A stretch of 43,180 nucleotides of DNA. Source: Entrophospora sp. SA101. Taxonomy: Eukaryota; Glomeromycota; Glomeromycetes; Entrophosporales; Entrophosporaceae. The notes beneath the pieces were generated by a model. That model had not been told where the DNA came from, did not search any database, and saw nothing but the letters and a program-made list of their open reading frames with translations. Numbering within the stretch: the stretch's first letter is position 1; each line of letters opens with the position of its first letter. The DNA lies in assembly GCA_958430865.1 (NCBI GenBank), contig CAUDNR010004399.1:1-43180 (forward strand), in the 5' to 3' direction. The position numbers were made by a program, and so were the translations under genes. Shown here in pieces: positions 22,852 through 33,678 of the stretch.

Positions 22852-23566
22852 ATTATTACGATTTGTAAAAAAAATCAGGAAATTTCAAATATGGGACGAA
22901 CAAAACCCAACAAGGTGAACATTATGTCACAAAGAATTTTCAGGGTTCAAAATTTGGCAAATTTTGCAATTCCATTTATTTATTTGTTTCTTGTTCTATA
23001 ATAAGTTTTTAATTACCAGATAGAATAATTGGCATAATTAATATTAGATAAGCTGGGGTTGTTTTCAGAGTTCCTTTTTTTCTCTATATTTTCCTAGCAG
23101 GTTTCTTTAATTTCTGAAAAATTTGCTTGTTCAATACCAGTCATTTTGCCTATTAAATGTTAATTCGCAAATAATATAGTGCAGGACATCTATAACGGTC
23201 AATGATTATCACATGATTTTAAAAGCTTATAACTCCTTATTAAAAAAATTAAAAAAAAAAATAAACCGATAAAATTAAAGCTAAAGACCTAAGCTTCATT
23301 TCCATCGGTTTACTTTTTCATTTTATTAGAAAAGTTTTGAGTTATAAGGCTTGAAAGTTAGAACATTTTATATATGTCTATATGTAAATTGTAAAATTTC
23401 GGAATGATATTCCCTTGTGGTTTCCTAAAAGGTTGATGATCGGCTTAAAAATTTTCCGTGATACAGACAATCTTTCCAATAAAAGGAATATGATTACTTA
23501 AATTAGAAAGATCTTCTAAAATTTTAAGTTTCGGACTATTGACCATTATAGATGTCCTGCACTGTA
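22249..23566. repeat. 1318-bp direct repeat, copy 1 (source copy)
   Basis: No difference from 38285-39602 was seen by eye (offset 16036). It contains the start of exon 2, intron 1, exon 1 and the upstream region of the NTF2/RRM gene and ends exactly at the TA target duplication of the adjacent MITE. The left boundary is also a TA. This copy is continuous with the intact gene, so it is the probable source. Confidence 0.95.
23178..23564. mobile_element. 387-bp Tc1/mariner-type MITE
   Basis: Terminal inverted repeats of about 30 bp begin T/CAGTGCAGGACATCTATAA and continue (C/T)GGTCAAT. TA lies on each side (23176-23177 and 23565-23566), as expected of Tc1/mariner target duplications. A second internal inverted pair (TTATAACTC near 23228 and GAGTTATAA near 23338) adds foldback structure. 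No coding capacity. A second copy lies at 39214-39600. Confidence 0.85.
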
Positions 23567-24117
23567 TATAGAAATTATAAAATTTAGATGTAACACTAAA
23601 ATTTAGACAAATATATTCGCAAGATTACAAAAATCGAAATAACTCTTAAACTATATGACGTATCTAAATAAAACGACATGATTGGATTCGCATTTTGATG
23701 CTCTTTGGGCGTATAGAGAGCTTTTTACAATTTTATTTGCATAAAATTTTGTATCATATATACATAACTTTCCTTTTTTTCTTTTAGCTTAGAATAAGTG
23801 ATATGATTTATATTAAAATTAAAAAAACCTCTCTATAGGGACATTGCCCTATCCTTCTAATATATTTTAAACTTAATTTGGAATCTGTATCTCTGCTCTT
23901 TAAAGAGTTATTTTCGTTCAAAGGTTACTATTAAAAAAAAGATCGACGAAAAATCCTTCTTAATAAAAATTTATATATGTGATCGACTATTACTATGTCT
24001 GTGGGACGCCCCAATGTCACACGACTAATATATTTTTCAATTAAAGATTACTTTGTGATAATGCTGGGAGACAAAATAAAAATAATGGAACAATTTGATT
24101 TTATTTATTTTTAGTAA
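23567..24117. other. Intergenic, no gene seen
   Basis: AT-rich, with short homopolymers and no open frame that resembles a protein. Nothing recognised. Confidence 0.35.
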
Positions 24118-24600
24118 TCTGTGGTTATTATGAAAGTGTTGGACTAAACTTCATGATTCCTGGACATACTAAATTTAAATGTGATGGTAGTTTTGGCCTG
24201 ATTAAAAAACTCTACAGATGAACAAGAGTAGATTGTGTGGGTCCTGTGGTTGAGGTGGTAAAAAAGTCCAGTCCAGCAGGATTAAATAAAGCACAATGTT
24301 ATGAAGGTGGAAAGGGTTTTCAATACTTAGATATTAAAGCAATTTTGGGAATTTATTTTAAGAAATTACCAAGCATCCAGAAATATTAACATTTTCTTTT
24401 TGAAGTATCTAATCTTGGTACAGTAAAAGTTCAAGAAGTTGTTAATGGACCTTTGGCTGAATTCAATTTATTGAAAATTAAGAAAGCAGATATTTTTGAA
24501 GAGATTAAATCTTTATCTATTTTAGTGTTAACACCACCTCCTTTAGACTACAAAAGGCAAGAATATCTTTACCAGAATATTTTATCCATTTGTGAAAGAT
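24118..24600 (+). pseudogene. Relic of a TE-encoded protein (DUF7869-like)
   Basis: Across shifting frames one reads NFMIPGHTKFKCDGSFGLIK, RVDCVGPVVEVVKKSSPAG, KGFQYLDIKAILGIYFKKLP and a HFLFEVSNLG-like end. The combination of GHTKF, FGLIKK, TRVDC and a KLPxIxKxHHF block is what I remember from a transposon-borne protein family abundant in Glomeromycotina and some animals (annotated with DUF7869). Stops such as the one after KKLYR and frame changes show it is dead. Family name from memory. Confidence 0.5.
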
Positions 24601-25268
24601 GAATACAAAGATATTACTTGCCCTAAGCCAGCATAAAATGTAATTGAATAATTTTTATACTAAATAAAAAAACGTTAGATGACATATGATGTTGTAGTTA
24701 CTCCAAGACTTGTATCTACCGAGTCTAAATAGAATGCAAGGTCGAACTTAAAAGAGTTAATTTTTGTATTATTTAAAACAAGAAGATAACATATTGAACA
24801 CTAAAATGGCTAAGCTGCTAAATAGAGTTGGTCAAAAAACCCCTTCAAGCTTGGTTCTATTTCTTGTAGCAATCAATCTTTTCACTTATGTTTCTTAATC
24901 TTCACTATCTTAATAATTAAAATAGCCAAAAGGACTAGTAATATTCCCACCTGTTCAGTAAACTTTCTTTTATTAAGTTTATTGAGTTGGTTTTCTAAAT
25001 CAACCCTAGGCCTAATATGAGTTTCATATTAGCTATTTTTGTCTAGACAAAATCATGACACATTACACAAGCAATACATTGATGCCAATCTGGTGTTGTT
25101 ACAGATAAATATAAGATTTGCAATTTCATTCACAAAAAAAAATAAAAAGTGGGAATTTTTTTTTTTAAATTTTATATTAAATTTCCCTCTATTTCAATTT
25201 TATTAATTAATTAATTTAATAATAAATAGTTATTATAATAATTATTACATTATATATAATTTTAGTTT
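24601..25268. other. Intergenic between TE relic and carrier gene 3' end
   Basis: Nothing coding is recognised. The right end (25190-25268) is the 3' flank of the minus-strand carrier gene, with many AATAAA-like runs. Confidence 0.35.
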
Positions 25269-26477
25269 TCACACTGAATCATCTGTAATTGTAGTAAGAA
25301 ATCCTTTTTTAGAAAATATATCTATATAAATTTTAATTCTTTCATAAGCAGCAAAAGTAACAGCTTGTCCCACTCCTACACGCATTAAACGAGGAAACAG
25401 TCCTTTATAAAAAGCTAAATAACCTTCATTCTTGATTAGCGAGCTAGTAACTGTTTTAAATCTTTTCCATCCTGTTTCTGTACTTTGTGCACGTTGAATA
25501 CGAGTTTTTATTGTATCAATTGGTGCATTCGCAATTGGACCTAGAAATAATAAAAACATTAATATTAAGGATAATAGTAATGATATTATTATCGAAGCAA
25601 AAATTAATTTACCCATTGCACCACTAAATCCACCCATTAATAAATGTTGGTAGGTTGGTAATTCTTGTCCTTCTCTTGTTTCTTGTAATTTTTTCATTAA
25701 TTTTTTCATTTCTTGATACACTGTAAAATTGACAGCTTGATTTGTTGCTTGTCTAAGAGCTGTCAATGCAACTCCACGGTATAAAGTTGAAATACCTTCC
25801 TCCTTAACAATTGTGAATGCTGCATGTGCTGCATTACGATATTTTGGAATGTCCAACGGATCAGTCATAGAATGATGTTGAGCTTGTAACCGAATCTTAA
25901 TCACATCCATTGGAGTAACAACAAATACTGCTTCTGTGGTACCAGCTAAAAGCCCGGCTATATATAGCAAGAGTGAGGAGAGAGAAAGTAATTAATAATC
26001 AAGAGAAATCAAGAAATCAAATTAATGAATAAATAAATAAATAAATTTTTAAAGAAATCCTACAAAAGAATGTAGCAACTGTTGAAACATTTCCTGTTGA
26101 TTTATTAGCAAACCATCCTTTATACATTTCAAAACTTGAGAAACGAATAGCCATCTTTGGTACAATCCCAGTAACCACTGCACCTAAACCTTTATATAAA
26201 CCTAAAGGTGTTTCCTTTTGTATGATATTAATTGCTACTGTAATGAAATTTGGCCTTTGTGCCTTTATTCATATGTGTATTAGATGATGAAATATATAAT
26301 AAATTTAATCATAATAATATATATATTAATAATTATAATATCTTTATTTACCTTTTTACTTAACTGCATTCTCACTTTAATTGTATCCAATGGATGACAA
26401 CATAACGCCTCCGTTAAGCCAGCTCCACCACCTGCAAGAAAATGGGTTGCAAGATTTTTTTCTTTAGATTTTGACAT
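25269..26477 (-). CDS. SFC1: Mitochondrial succinate/fumarate carrier (Sfc1/Acr1-like)
   Basis: Four exons, 26477-26352, 26262-26064, 25957-25613 and 25540-25269, sum to 942 nt (313 residues), the normal size for a mitochondrial carrier. Three tandem carrier repeats are visible by their signatures: PLDTIKVRMQ, PMDVIKIRLQAQ and PIDTIKTRIQ, each followed by a GLYKG, TLYRG or AFYKG motif. The start GGGAGLTEALCCHPLDTIKV and the GTTEAVFVVTPMDVIKIRLQ block closely resemble yeast Sfc1 (FEALCCHPLDTIKVRMQ). Sfc1 exchanges cytosolic succinate for mitochondrial fumarate, which supports gluconeogenesis from C2 compounds or fatty acids. In an organism feeding on host lipids such a carrier would be useful, but that is inference. 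No defects seen. Confidence 0.9.
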
Positions 26478-28710
26478 CTTTTTTTTATTTTATTATATAT
26501 TATTTTCCTTGATTATTTAATTTTTTCCTTTTTGAAAAAAAATTAAATTTATTTTAAAAAAATTTTTATTTGTTTGAATTAAATAATTCATCTTATTTAT
26601 TTTTAAATCAAAAAATCTTTTTTTTTAAAGTTAGTAAATAGTAAGATAGATTTCATTTATATAGAATAGGTAAAATAAATACAAATTGATGCGAGTTTTT
26701 GGATCACGCATATTTAATTATAAATAATATAAATAATAATAAATCAATCAGTAAAGATTTTCGTCGATCATTATCATAAAAAAAGCATAATTCCGAAAAA
26801 TATTTTGAGTTCGCAAAACATGCCTCTACAACATAAAAGAGCCGTAATCTAAAAATATTGATGTAGTTTTACATTGTAAATGTAATTTTGTCATAAATTC
26901 TAGATACATATTTAAAAAAAAATTCATAATAAACAAATAGGGATGTTAACGGTCCGGTCTTACCGTTTGGACCGTTAAATTTTTTTATCATAAAAGCATT
27001 TATTTCAATTTTATTTGTTAAAACCATTATTTTATCATCATACCTCAATTTCCAAATTACTAATATATTCAAAAAAAAAAAGAATATATTGTGATGTCGA
27101 ATTCCTCGTCTCACAGTGAATCTCAATATTTTATTTATAATAATATTTTTCTTAAATTTATACAGTTACGATTGAATGCTCCTTGATATTTTTAATCTCA
27201 ATTGCAATTGCTTTCTTGTTTGTGTTATTGATAGCTTTTTGTCTATTAATCCTGAGGGAGGAATTTTATTCCCCCTTCCAGTAACGTTTTCTCGGCAGTT
27301 CTTTGTTATTTGCCTGAGCTGGCACGTCTCCAATATATTTGAAATATGCGCCTCGGTACGTTAGGCTTTATTCTTTGATTATTTAGCCTCGGTTCGTCGG
27401 GCTTTACTCCTTTGTATATTTGGTTAAGTTTTGACTGGCCACACCTAGCTAGGATTTCACTATTCTTAGACTTTGGCCTAAGCTTACTCTAAAATAAAAA
27501 TAAAAGAAAATAAAATTACAGGAAATAAATTTATACAACTATATTTATCAAAGCCCCCTCCCCCTGGCAAGATAGTAAAAAAATAACAATAATATAAAAA
27601 TGAGAGAAAATGGTTATACACTGAATTAGTATGAATTCATTGTTAGAGATAGATTTATTATCATTAATCAAAATATAATATCCGAAGACAACAAGGTTAA
27701 GGACCGCGTTATTTATTAAACGATTATTATTATGAAGAAGATAATGATACATGAAATTGAGAAAATTACAACGTTATTTATACATATTAAAGGTTCTATA
27801 ATCTAGTTCACCGATTTCTTTGAAATCCTAATTTATTCTAATTAAATGTATTACCTTAACCTTCTGTGTAGAATTTATTTTCAAGTTATTTCTAATATTT
27901 AAATTCCTTCGTTTAAATTTAATTTAAGAATTAAAGGTCTGTTACATTTTAAAATGTTAGAATATTTATTTCTCGTGAATAATCAATTATTTTATTGGTG
28001 ATTAATATGAATTGGACTGATTTGAATATTTTCTGTGCTAATTTTTACGTTGTAGGCAAGGTTCTTAGGAATTGAAAACATTTTTGTTTTTTTTTTGTAA
28101 CTATTTGGCTTCCAAAGCTATAACCCGGTTTAAAACTTTAATTGTTAATTAATTAAAAAGGATCGTCTTTTTCATAAATTGTTATAACACATCATTATAC
28201 GGATGATATTTTTAATTCTAAAAAATGCTTTGAGCTTGCAGAACACGTCTCTCTACAACATTTTAAAAATATCGTAATTTTGAATATAAATTCAAGATGC
28301 CTACTAATATAAAATTTTTTAACACTGTTACGTTATAGATATACATGAAGTTGTGAATGTCATAAGATTACGACATCCGAGTGATAGCCATAATGTCATA
28401 ATTAGGTCAATGTAATTCTAAACTAGCACTCTATAAAAGGTAAGTGATCGCTGACTATTTTTCCTTAATTTGTGTCACTATGAAGTTTTACACCATTCTA
28501 ATACTAAATTGTCGGTAATCGACATATTAAAAAAAAATTTACTTATATCAGAGTTAAATCTAATATTTTGCATTCTTATTATTATTAGAGTTGCATCCCA
28601 TGTGAGATATTAATAAAAAACCCCATTGAACAATATTAATTATTATTAATTAAATATTTTTTTTTAGAAAAAAAAATTGTTTTGAAAATAAAAATTAACA
28701 AGAAAAAAAA
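26478..28710. other. Intergenic region with old repeats between divergent SFC1 and GUT1
   Basis: 2.2 kb. 26946-26955 and 26969-26978 form a perfect 10-bp inverted pair (TTAACGGTCC/GGACCGTTAA) with a short loop. 27350-27421 holds two imperfect 36-bp tandem units starting GCCTCGGT. 26800-26870 and 28215-28285 share a degenerate repeat (GAG(T/C)T(C/T)GCA(A/G)AACA(T/C)G, CTCTACAACA). Open frames at 27176-27364 and 27752-27531 look like chance. Promoters of SFC1 and GUT1 lie at the two ends. Confidence 0.45.
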
Positions 28711-30429
28711 ATGTCAACAACATTTATTGGTTCAATTGATCAAGGAACAACTTCTTCTCGTTTTTTGATTTTTGATGAACATGGTGATTTAATCTGTTCT
28801 CATCAAATGGAGTTTCCTCAACATTATCCAAGGCCGGGGTAATTAATTAATTTGTAATTGATATATTAATCTCTTTTTTTCTTTATATATATACATATAC
28901 AAATTCATTATTTTAATTATCTTAATATATTTCAAATATAGTTGGGTAGAACATGATCCATCAGATATATTGAAATCAGTTCAAGAATGTGTCAAAGAAA
29001 CATTAAAGAAATTCAATGGACTGGGTTATTCATTTTCTGATATTAAAGCCATTGGTATAACAAATCAACGTGAAACAACTTTAGCCTGGGATAAAACTAC
29101 TGGAAAACCACTTTATAATGCAATTGTTTGGCCTGATGTTCGTACTCATGATTTAGTACATAGATTAAACAAAATATCTAGTTTGGGCTCAAAAGTATTA
29201 AATGATATTTGTGGTTTACCAATTACAACTTACTTTTCAGCTTTAAAACTTAAATGGATGTTGGAGAATGTACCTGAAGTTAAAGAGGCTCATGATAATG
29301 ACAATTTATTGTTTGGAACTGTTGATACGTGGCTTATTTGGGTATTTTCTTATATAAAATTTTATTAATTGATTGGTTTAAAAAGAGATAAAGAAAAAGA
29401 GAATAATAATCATAAATATGTTATGTATTATATTAGAATTTATCAGGTGGTGTTGATGGTGGATTGCATGTTACAGATGTAACTAATGCTTCTCGTACAA
29501 TGTTTATGAACATTAAGACATTGGAATGGAGTAAAGAATCCTTGGATTTCTTTCAAGTGAAAAGTAGCTGTCTACCAAAAATATGTTCCTCATCTGAAAT
29601 TTATGGAACTATTAAGACAATCAAAGAATTAGAGGGAATTCCAATTGCTGGGGTTTTAGGTGATCAACAAGCTGCTTTAGTTGGACAAAAGTGTTTTACA
29701 CGTGGTGATGCTAAAAGTACTTATGGAACAGGATGCTTTATGTTATTCAATACTGGTAAGGATCCTGTCATTTCTGAATCAGGACTACTCACAACAGTTG
29801 GCTATAAATTTGGTAATCAGGATGCTGTCTATGCTTTAGAGGGTTCAATTGCTGTGGCCGGTTCTGCTATTAAATGGGTCAGAGATAATTTAAAGATCAT
29901 TAATGAGACGTCTGAGATTAATACATTGGCTGCTTCAGTAGAAAATACTGGTGGTGTTTATTTTGTCACTGCATTTTCTGGCTTATTTGCTCCTTATTGG
30001 CGTGATGATGCACGTGGTTGTATTGTTGGTATAACTCAATACACTAACAAATGTCATATTGCGCGGGCAACTCTAGAGGCTGCATGTTTCCAGGCTAAAG
30101 CAATTCTAAATGCCATGAACAAAGATTCCGGTCATCCTTTAACTTCTCTCAAAGTTGATGGTGGAATGACAAATTCTGACATTTGTATGCAAATTCAATC
30201 AGACATTCTTAATATTGAGGTTAATCGTCCTGCTATGAGAGAAACAACAGCACTTGGTGCTGCTATTGCTGCTGGTTTTGCTGTTAAAATCTGGAACTCT
30301 TTAGATGATTTGAAAAATGTTAATACCAAAGGCCATACCATCTTTTCTCCCAAAATTACCAATGAAGAAGCTCAAATTAAATTTGAACAATGGGAAAAGG
30401 CTGTTCAAAGAAGTTTAGATTGGGCATAA
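28711..30429 (+). CDS. GUT1: Glycerol kinase (Gut1/GlpK family)
   Basis: Three exons, 28711-28838, 28942-29341 and 29437-30429, give 1521 nt (506 residues), the standard size of FGGY-family glycerol kinases. It phosphorylates glycerol to sn-glycerol-3-phosphate with ATP. The N-terminal phosphate loop reads [72 protein letters not shown] and TYGTGCF are present in family order. The adenine-binding C-terminal part has [10 protein letters not shown] and the [12 protein letters not shown] block. Catalytic Asp lies in GDQQA. The first exon ends in a split glycine codon (GG|T). No defects seen, and no hydrophobic N-terminal extension such as that of longer yeast Gut1. Confidence 0.95.
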
Positions 30430-30669
30430 AGTCAACTTCATTATCATCAGAATATTTATTATACATATATATGATTATTTTATTTTATTATAATTAATTC
30501 TATATAAATTCATTACATGCTGAATACATATTATTCTTTATTATTTTGTTTATCAATTACCTTAATATTAATAATTTTTAATAAAAATTAAAAAAAAAAC
30601 CAAGAATAATTTTATACCATCTCCCATATTTAATAAAAATAAACTAATACAAAAACTTGTTAACTTTTA
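30430..30669. terminator. GUT1 3' flank with polyadenylation-like signals
   Basis: AATAAAAATTAAAAAAAAA around 30580 is a plausible poly(A) signal area for glycerol kinase. No gene seen before the next pseudogene. Confidence 0.3.
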
Positions 30670-31784
30670 ATGAGTGCAACACAAAACAGTTGCATGGTTA
30701 AAGATGAAACAAAGAAAGGTATTTACTAGTTATTTGTGAATTATCGTTATATAAAATGAAGTGTAAAGTCTAATAAATATATAATTTTTTGTATTGTATC
30801 TGGGTCAGCAAAAAGCACAGGCCAAACACGAACCAACCGGTGAGGCTTCAATTAATCTTTCAATTTGATAAATGTCTCTTAATTTTATTTAATTTATAAT
30901 TTTCAATCTTTTTTTTTTTTACAACAGTCTTTAGAGATAATATTATAAAAATTCTTTTAAACCAGGGGATTTTGATGAAATCTCTTTACCCTAGATTATA
31001 AAAAGTACAGAAAAACTTTATTTGAAATTCTTTTGTTTGGTGGTGTATTAGGTAAATTTTGTAATGACTTTGTTGGCTTTAACGAAAGATTAAACATACC
31101 CGTTACTCTTCCTCTTCTTGCTTCTCCTATTATTTTAATAATTTTTCTTGTCAATTCTTTATTTTTAGCACCTGGAGGTACTATATTCTATGCAGAAGAT
31201 AATATTGAAAATATTAAAAAACATGTTAAGGTTTTCAATAATTTAATTAGACATTATTTATATTTGCAGCATATTTTTGAAGGTAAAATCAAGAACATGC
31301 TTCAGTATATTAACAAATGGGGTGCTGAAGAAAGCAATAAACTTGCCACTGCAATTGGTTTGTTTGCCTCTGGTAAATTGATTAGTATAAGCATTTTGAA
31401 TGCTTTATTCGGTGAGCATCTTGTGAAAAAAGATGAATACAAATAAATCAATACACGCATGTATACTGTATATGCTTGTTTTATTAAGATTTTTTTTTAT
31501 TTAACTTTATTATGTGAATATATTTGTACATGTAATTTTATATAGGACATTCCCTTCAATTTATCACCGCAGCCTTCAAAGCTTATCTTGGCGAACAAAA
31601 CATGGAACATCTTGGTAGCTCCCTTAAAAAAGCTGGAATTGACTCCAAGCTTATAGATTTTTTTCCCGCCAACAAAAAAGACAAAGAATATTTTGCTCGC
31701 TATTTTAAGGCTGATTACATGAAACAACTTGTTGATTTTTATAATCAGCGATTAAAGGAATTCAATGAAAGTTCAAATTATTGA
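30670..31784 (+). pseudogene. eIF5-mimic protein / BZW-like pseudogene lacking the W2 domain
   Basis: Resembles BZW1/2 (5MP), translation regulators that compete with eIF5 and end in a W2 HEAT domain. Fragments in order: a start MSATQNS at 30670, GQTRTNR near 30830, VFRDNIIKILLNQ near 30928, DYKKYRKTLFEIL near 31000, then across an intron LAPGGTIFYAEDN (31170 on), IRHYLYLQHIFEGKIK, LATAIGLFASGKL and, after a second intron, GHSLQFITAAFKAYLGEQN and FFPANKKDKEYFARYFKA. Defects: frame changes around 30965-30990 with loss of about seven residues of the LDSTGS region, a donor at 31429-31430 that reads AT where GT is needed, and a stop at 31782-31784 that removes the C-terminal half including W2. 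The 3' intron phase still fits, so decay is fairly recent. Confidence 0.75.
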
Positions 31785-32158
31785 ACATGCAGTTACTTCC
31801 ACAAATTCGCCAACTATACTTTTTCTATTGAATTTTTATTTTTATTTTTTTAGATTACGCAGGATTACACAATAAAAATTATGGTTGTAAACTATATCCC
31901 ATGCACAACTTGAAATATAAGGCTCATTTTCCATTACTAGTACTCGTCTCGGGTAAGACATGCAAAGCATATGTGACTCACTTAAATGTGTTATTAAAGT
32001 CCAGCAAGTGAGGGAATGGAACTCATGCTGGGTGTATTGACCCTTCGTGCGCTGCGTCTAAAGACATCAAATACTGCGCTATTTGCCGAAAATTTTAACA
32101 GTGATCTTTCCTGATTAAGAAATAGTTCAGATATGGATGGTACTTCGTATCTAATGAC

Positions 32159-32214
32159 TAGAGGTTGGAACCGGTTCCTATTTTTCATAATCGATAAACC
32201 AGTTCCAACCTCTA
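32159..32214. mobile_element. 56-bp hAT mini-MITE with perfect 8-bp target duplication
   Basis: TAGAGGTTGGAACCGGTT at the left and AACCAGTTCCAACCTCTA at the right are inverted copies (one mismatch in 18). Only about 20 bp lie between them. CTAATGAC is repeated directly on both sides (32151-32158 and 32215-32222). TAGAG ends with an 8-bp duplication are hAT hallmarks. The element is practically two terminal repeats back to back. Confidence 0.85.
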
Positions 32215-32267
32215 CTAATGACATCAAATGCTGCGCTTATTGCCGAAAATTTTTAATGCTGATCAAG

Positions 32268-32500
32268 AAATCATTGTGAATTAAATTATATAGAAAGTTT
32301 TTGGGAAGTAACTAAAGAATACACTAGAAAAAATTGTAATTATTTATATAAAAAATTAGAGAGAACTGATCCTCTGGCATTGAACTCGGTTTCACTTTGT
32401 AAAATTAGAAAGTTTGTTAGAAGATGTTGTATATTTATGAGTGCTTATAGATAGGACTTTCAGGAAAAGCTTTAATATTTGCAGCAAAAAAAAAAAAAAT
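32268..32500 (+). pseudogene. C-terminal relic of a DDE transposase (same family as at 40239-42945)
   Basis: Reads HCELNYIESFWEVTKEYTRK followed by NCNYLYKKLERTDPLALNSV and KIRKFVRRCCIFMSAYR, then a stop. It matches the C-terminus of the larger transposase in this window (HCELNFI, then DYTWEGLINTVPEALNSIDV, IRRFARKSWRYMDLYR). Here the IE that carries the third catalytic acid is preserved. Everything upstream of the last catalytic motif is missing. Confidence 0.7.
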
Positions 32501-32584
32501 ATAAATCTCAGAAAATTGCCAGAATCTATGTTGATATATTATTGTTAGATGCATTACGTGATAAAAGTTGATCTATATTAGTTT

Positions 32585-32830
32585 TCTGATTGGTCAAAAA
32601 CATAGTGGAAATTTGAAATGTTACACAGATTTTTTATATTTGTGCAACGTAACTTTACAATACACGGTAAACATTCTGACAATAAAAAAAGTGATAAACT
32701 AGATTTGAATTGGATCTGAACTTGATCTCCAATTTAGAGAGGTAACAACTATATAATGGTGAAGTTTCAGGAGCAATGGGTTCTGTATAACATTTCGTGT
32801 AACAACAAACTTCCACTATGCTTTGATCAA
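32585..32830. mobile_element. 246-bp foldback MITE nested in the Tc1-like relic
   Basis: Inverted arms share CATAGTGGAA(A/G)TTTG and GTTACAC (32605-32638 and 32790-32822), and TTG(G/A)TCAAA outside them. The 8-bp direct repeat ATTAGTTT occurs just outside (32577-32584 and 32831-32838), a possible target duplication. The left end has about five bases not mirrored on the right, so the limits are tentative. No coding capacity. Confidence 0.6.
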
Positions 32831-33179
32831 ATTAGTTTGATAGGCGTGCCGAATTTTTTAATTATATTGTAATAAATTACTTAATTTTAAACTCCCATAA
32901 CTTTTTATTTTACTAATTAACTTTAAAAAATATCTCTATTACATTGTTGCTTATGTTCCAAAGATTGCAAAAATAGAGTTTTTTATGGACCAACTAATAT
33001 TTCCAAAGTTATCAGGGTTTAAAGATTTGCAATTTTTTTTGATGTCTTTAGATAAGGCGCACCATAGTAGTAATGATCAGATCGGCGGCATAATAAAATC
33101 ATTATTTTTATACATTACTATTACGTAGTATTAGGTAATAGTAACCGCAGGCGGTCAAAATGGATAAAAATTATTTAAA

Positions 33180-33300
33180 TCGCTCTAAATACGGTAATTC
33201 TCTGTACCAAAGCCTTAAAATCGCGTGAATCCTTCTAAATATGATAATTATTTGGACCAAACCTTAAATCGTATAAATCCTTCTAAATACAAATTTATGT
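33180..33300. repeat. 50-bp imperfect tandem repeat
   Basis: About 2.3 units starting (C/T)TCTAAATA at 33182, 33233 and 33283, with TGGACCAAACCTTAAATCG-like cores. It lies in the GDE1 upstream region. Confidence 0.6.
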
Positions 33301-33678
33301 ATGAGCCAATTATTTTACAGACAACATTCAAACGAAATTTTACTTGTCTTTAAATATTAACAATAATAATTATAAATAATAATGATCAATACCAATTATT
33401 TCTAATAATGATGAGTTATAGACAATATAAAAATATGTTTTATTATTGGTGTGACATAATATTTTTTTTCTTTTTTATCAGTTATTGCTGTTATTAAATT
33501 ATTATAGCAAAGAGGTAGTAAACTTACTATAAATAAATGTATTTTATTTTTTACCTGAAATATATAAAAGAATTTATATTATAGATAAATCTTCCAGTTG
33601 ACTTCCAATTTCTAAAAAATTTTAAATTGGTTCATCAAAAATCAATTAATTTATTATTTTTGATATTATTTTAGGCCA

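Larger units (their letters stand above)
32047..33068 (+). mobile_element. Internally deleted Tc1/mariner-like element with nested insertions
   Basis: Ends at about 32047-32073 and 33042-33068 form an inverted pair: GTGCGC, four differing bases, then TCTAAAGACATCAAA. Between them lies only the C-terminus of a DDE transposase (32268-32500), a 56-bp hAT mini-element (32159-32214) and a foldback element (32585-32830). A subterminal stretch (32062-32123) is repeated at 32219-32273. The right end has TA beside it (CCATAG); the left one is not preserved, so exact limits are uncertain. Confidence 0.6.

Noticed and set aside
27176..27364. 62-codon open frame between SFC1 and GUT1
   Set aside because: Hydrophobic by composition only and overlaps a tandem repeat; no support as a gene.
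33180..33300. Regular repeats considered as a CRISPR-like array
   Set aside because: Units are contiguous and imperfect without unique spacers; this is a eukaryotic tandem repeat.
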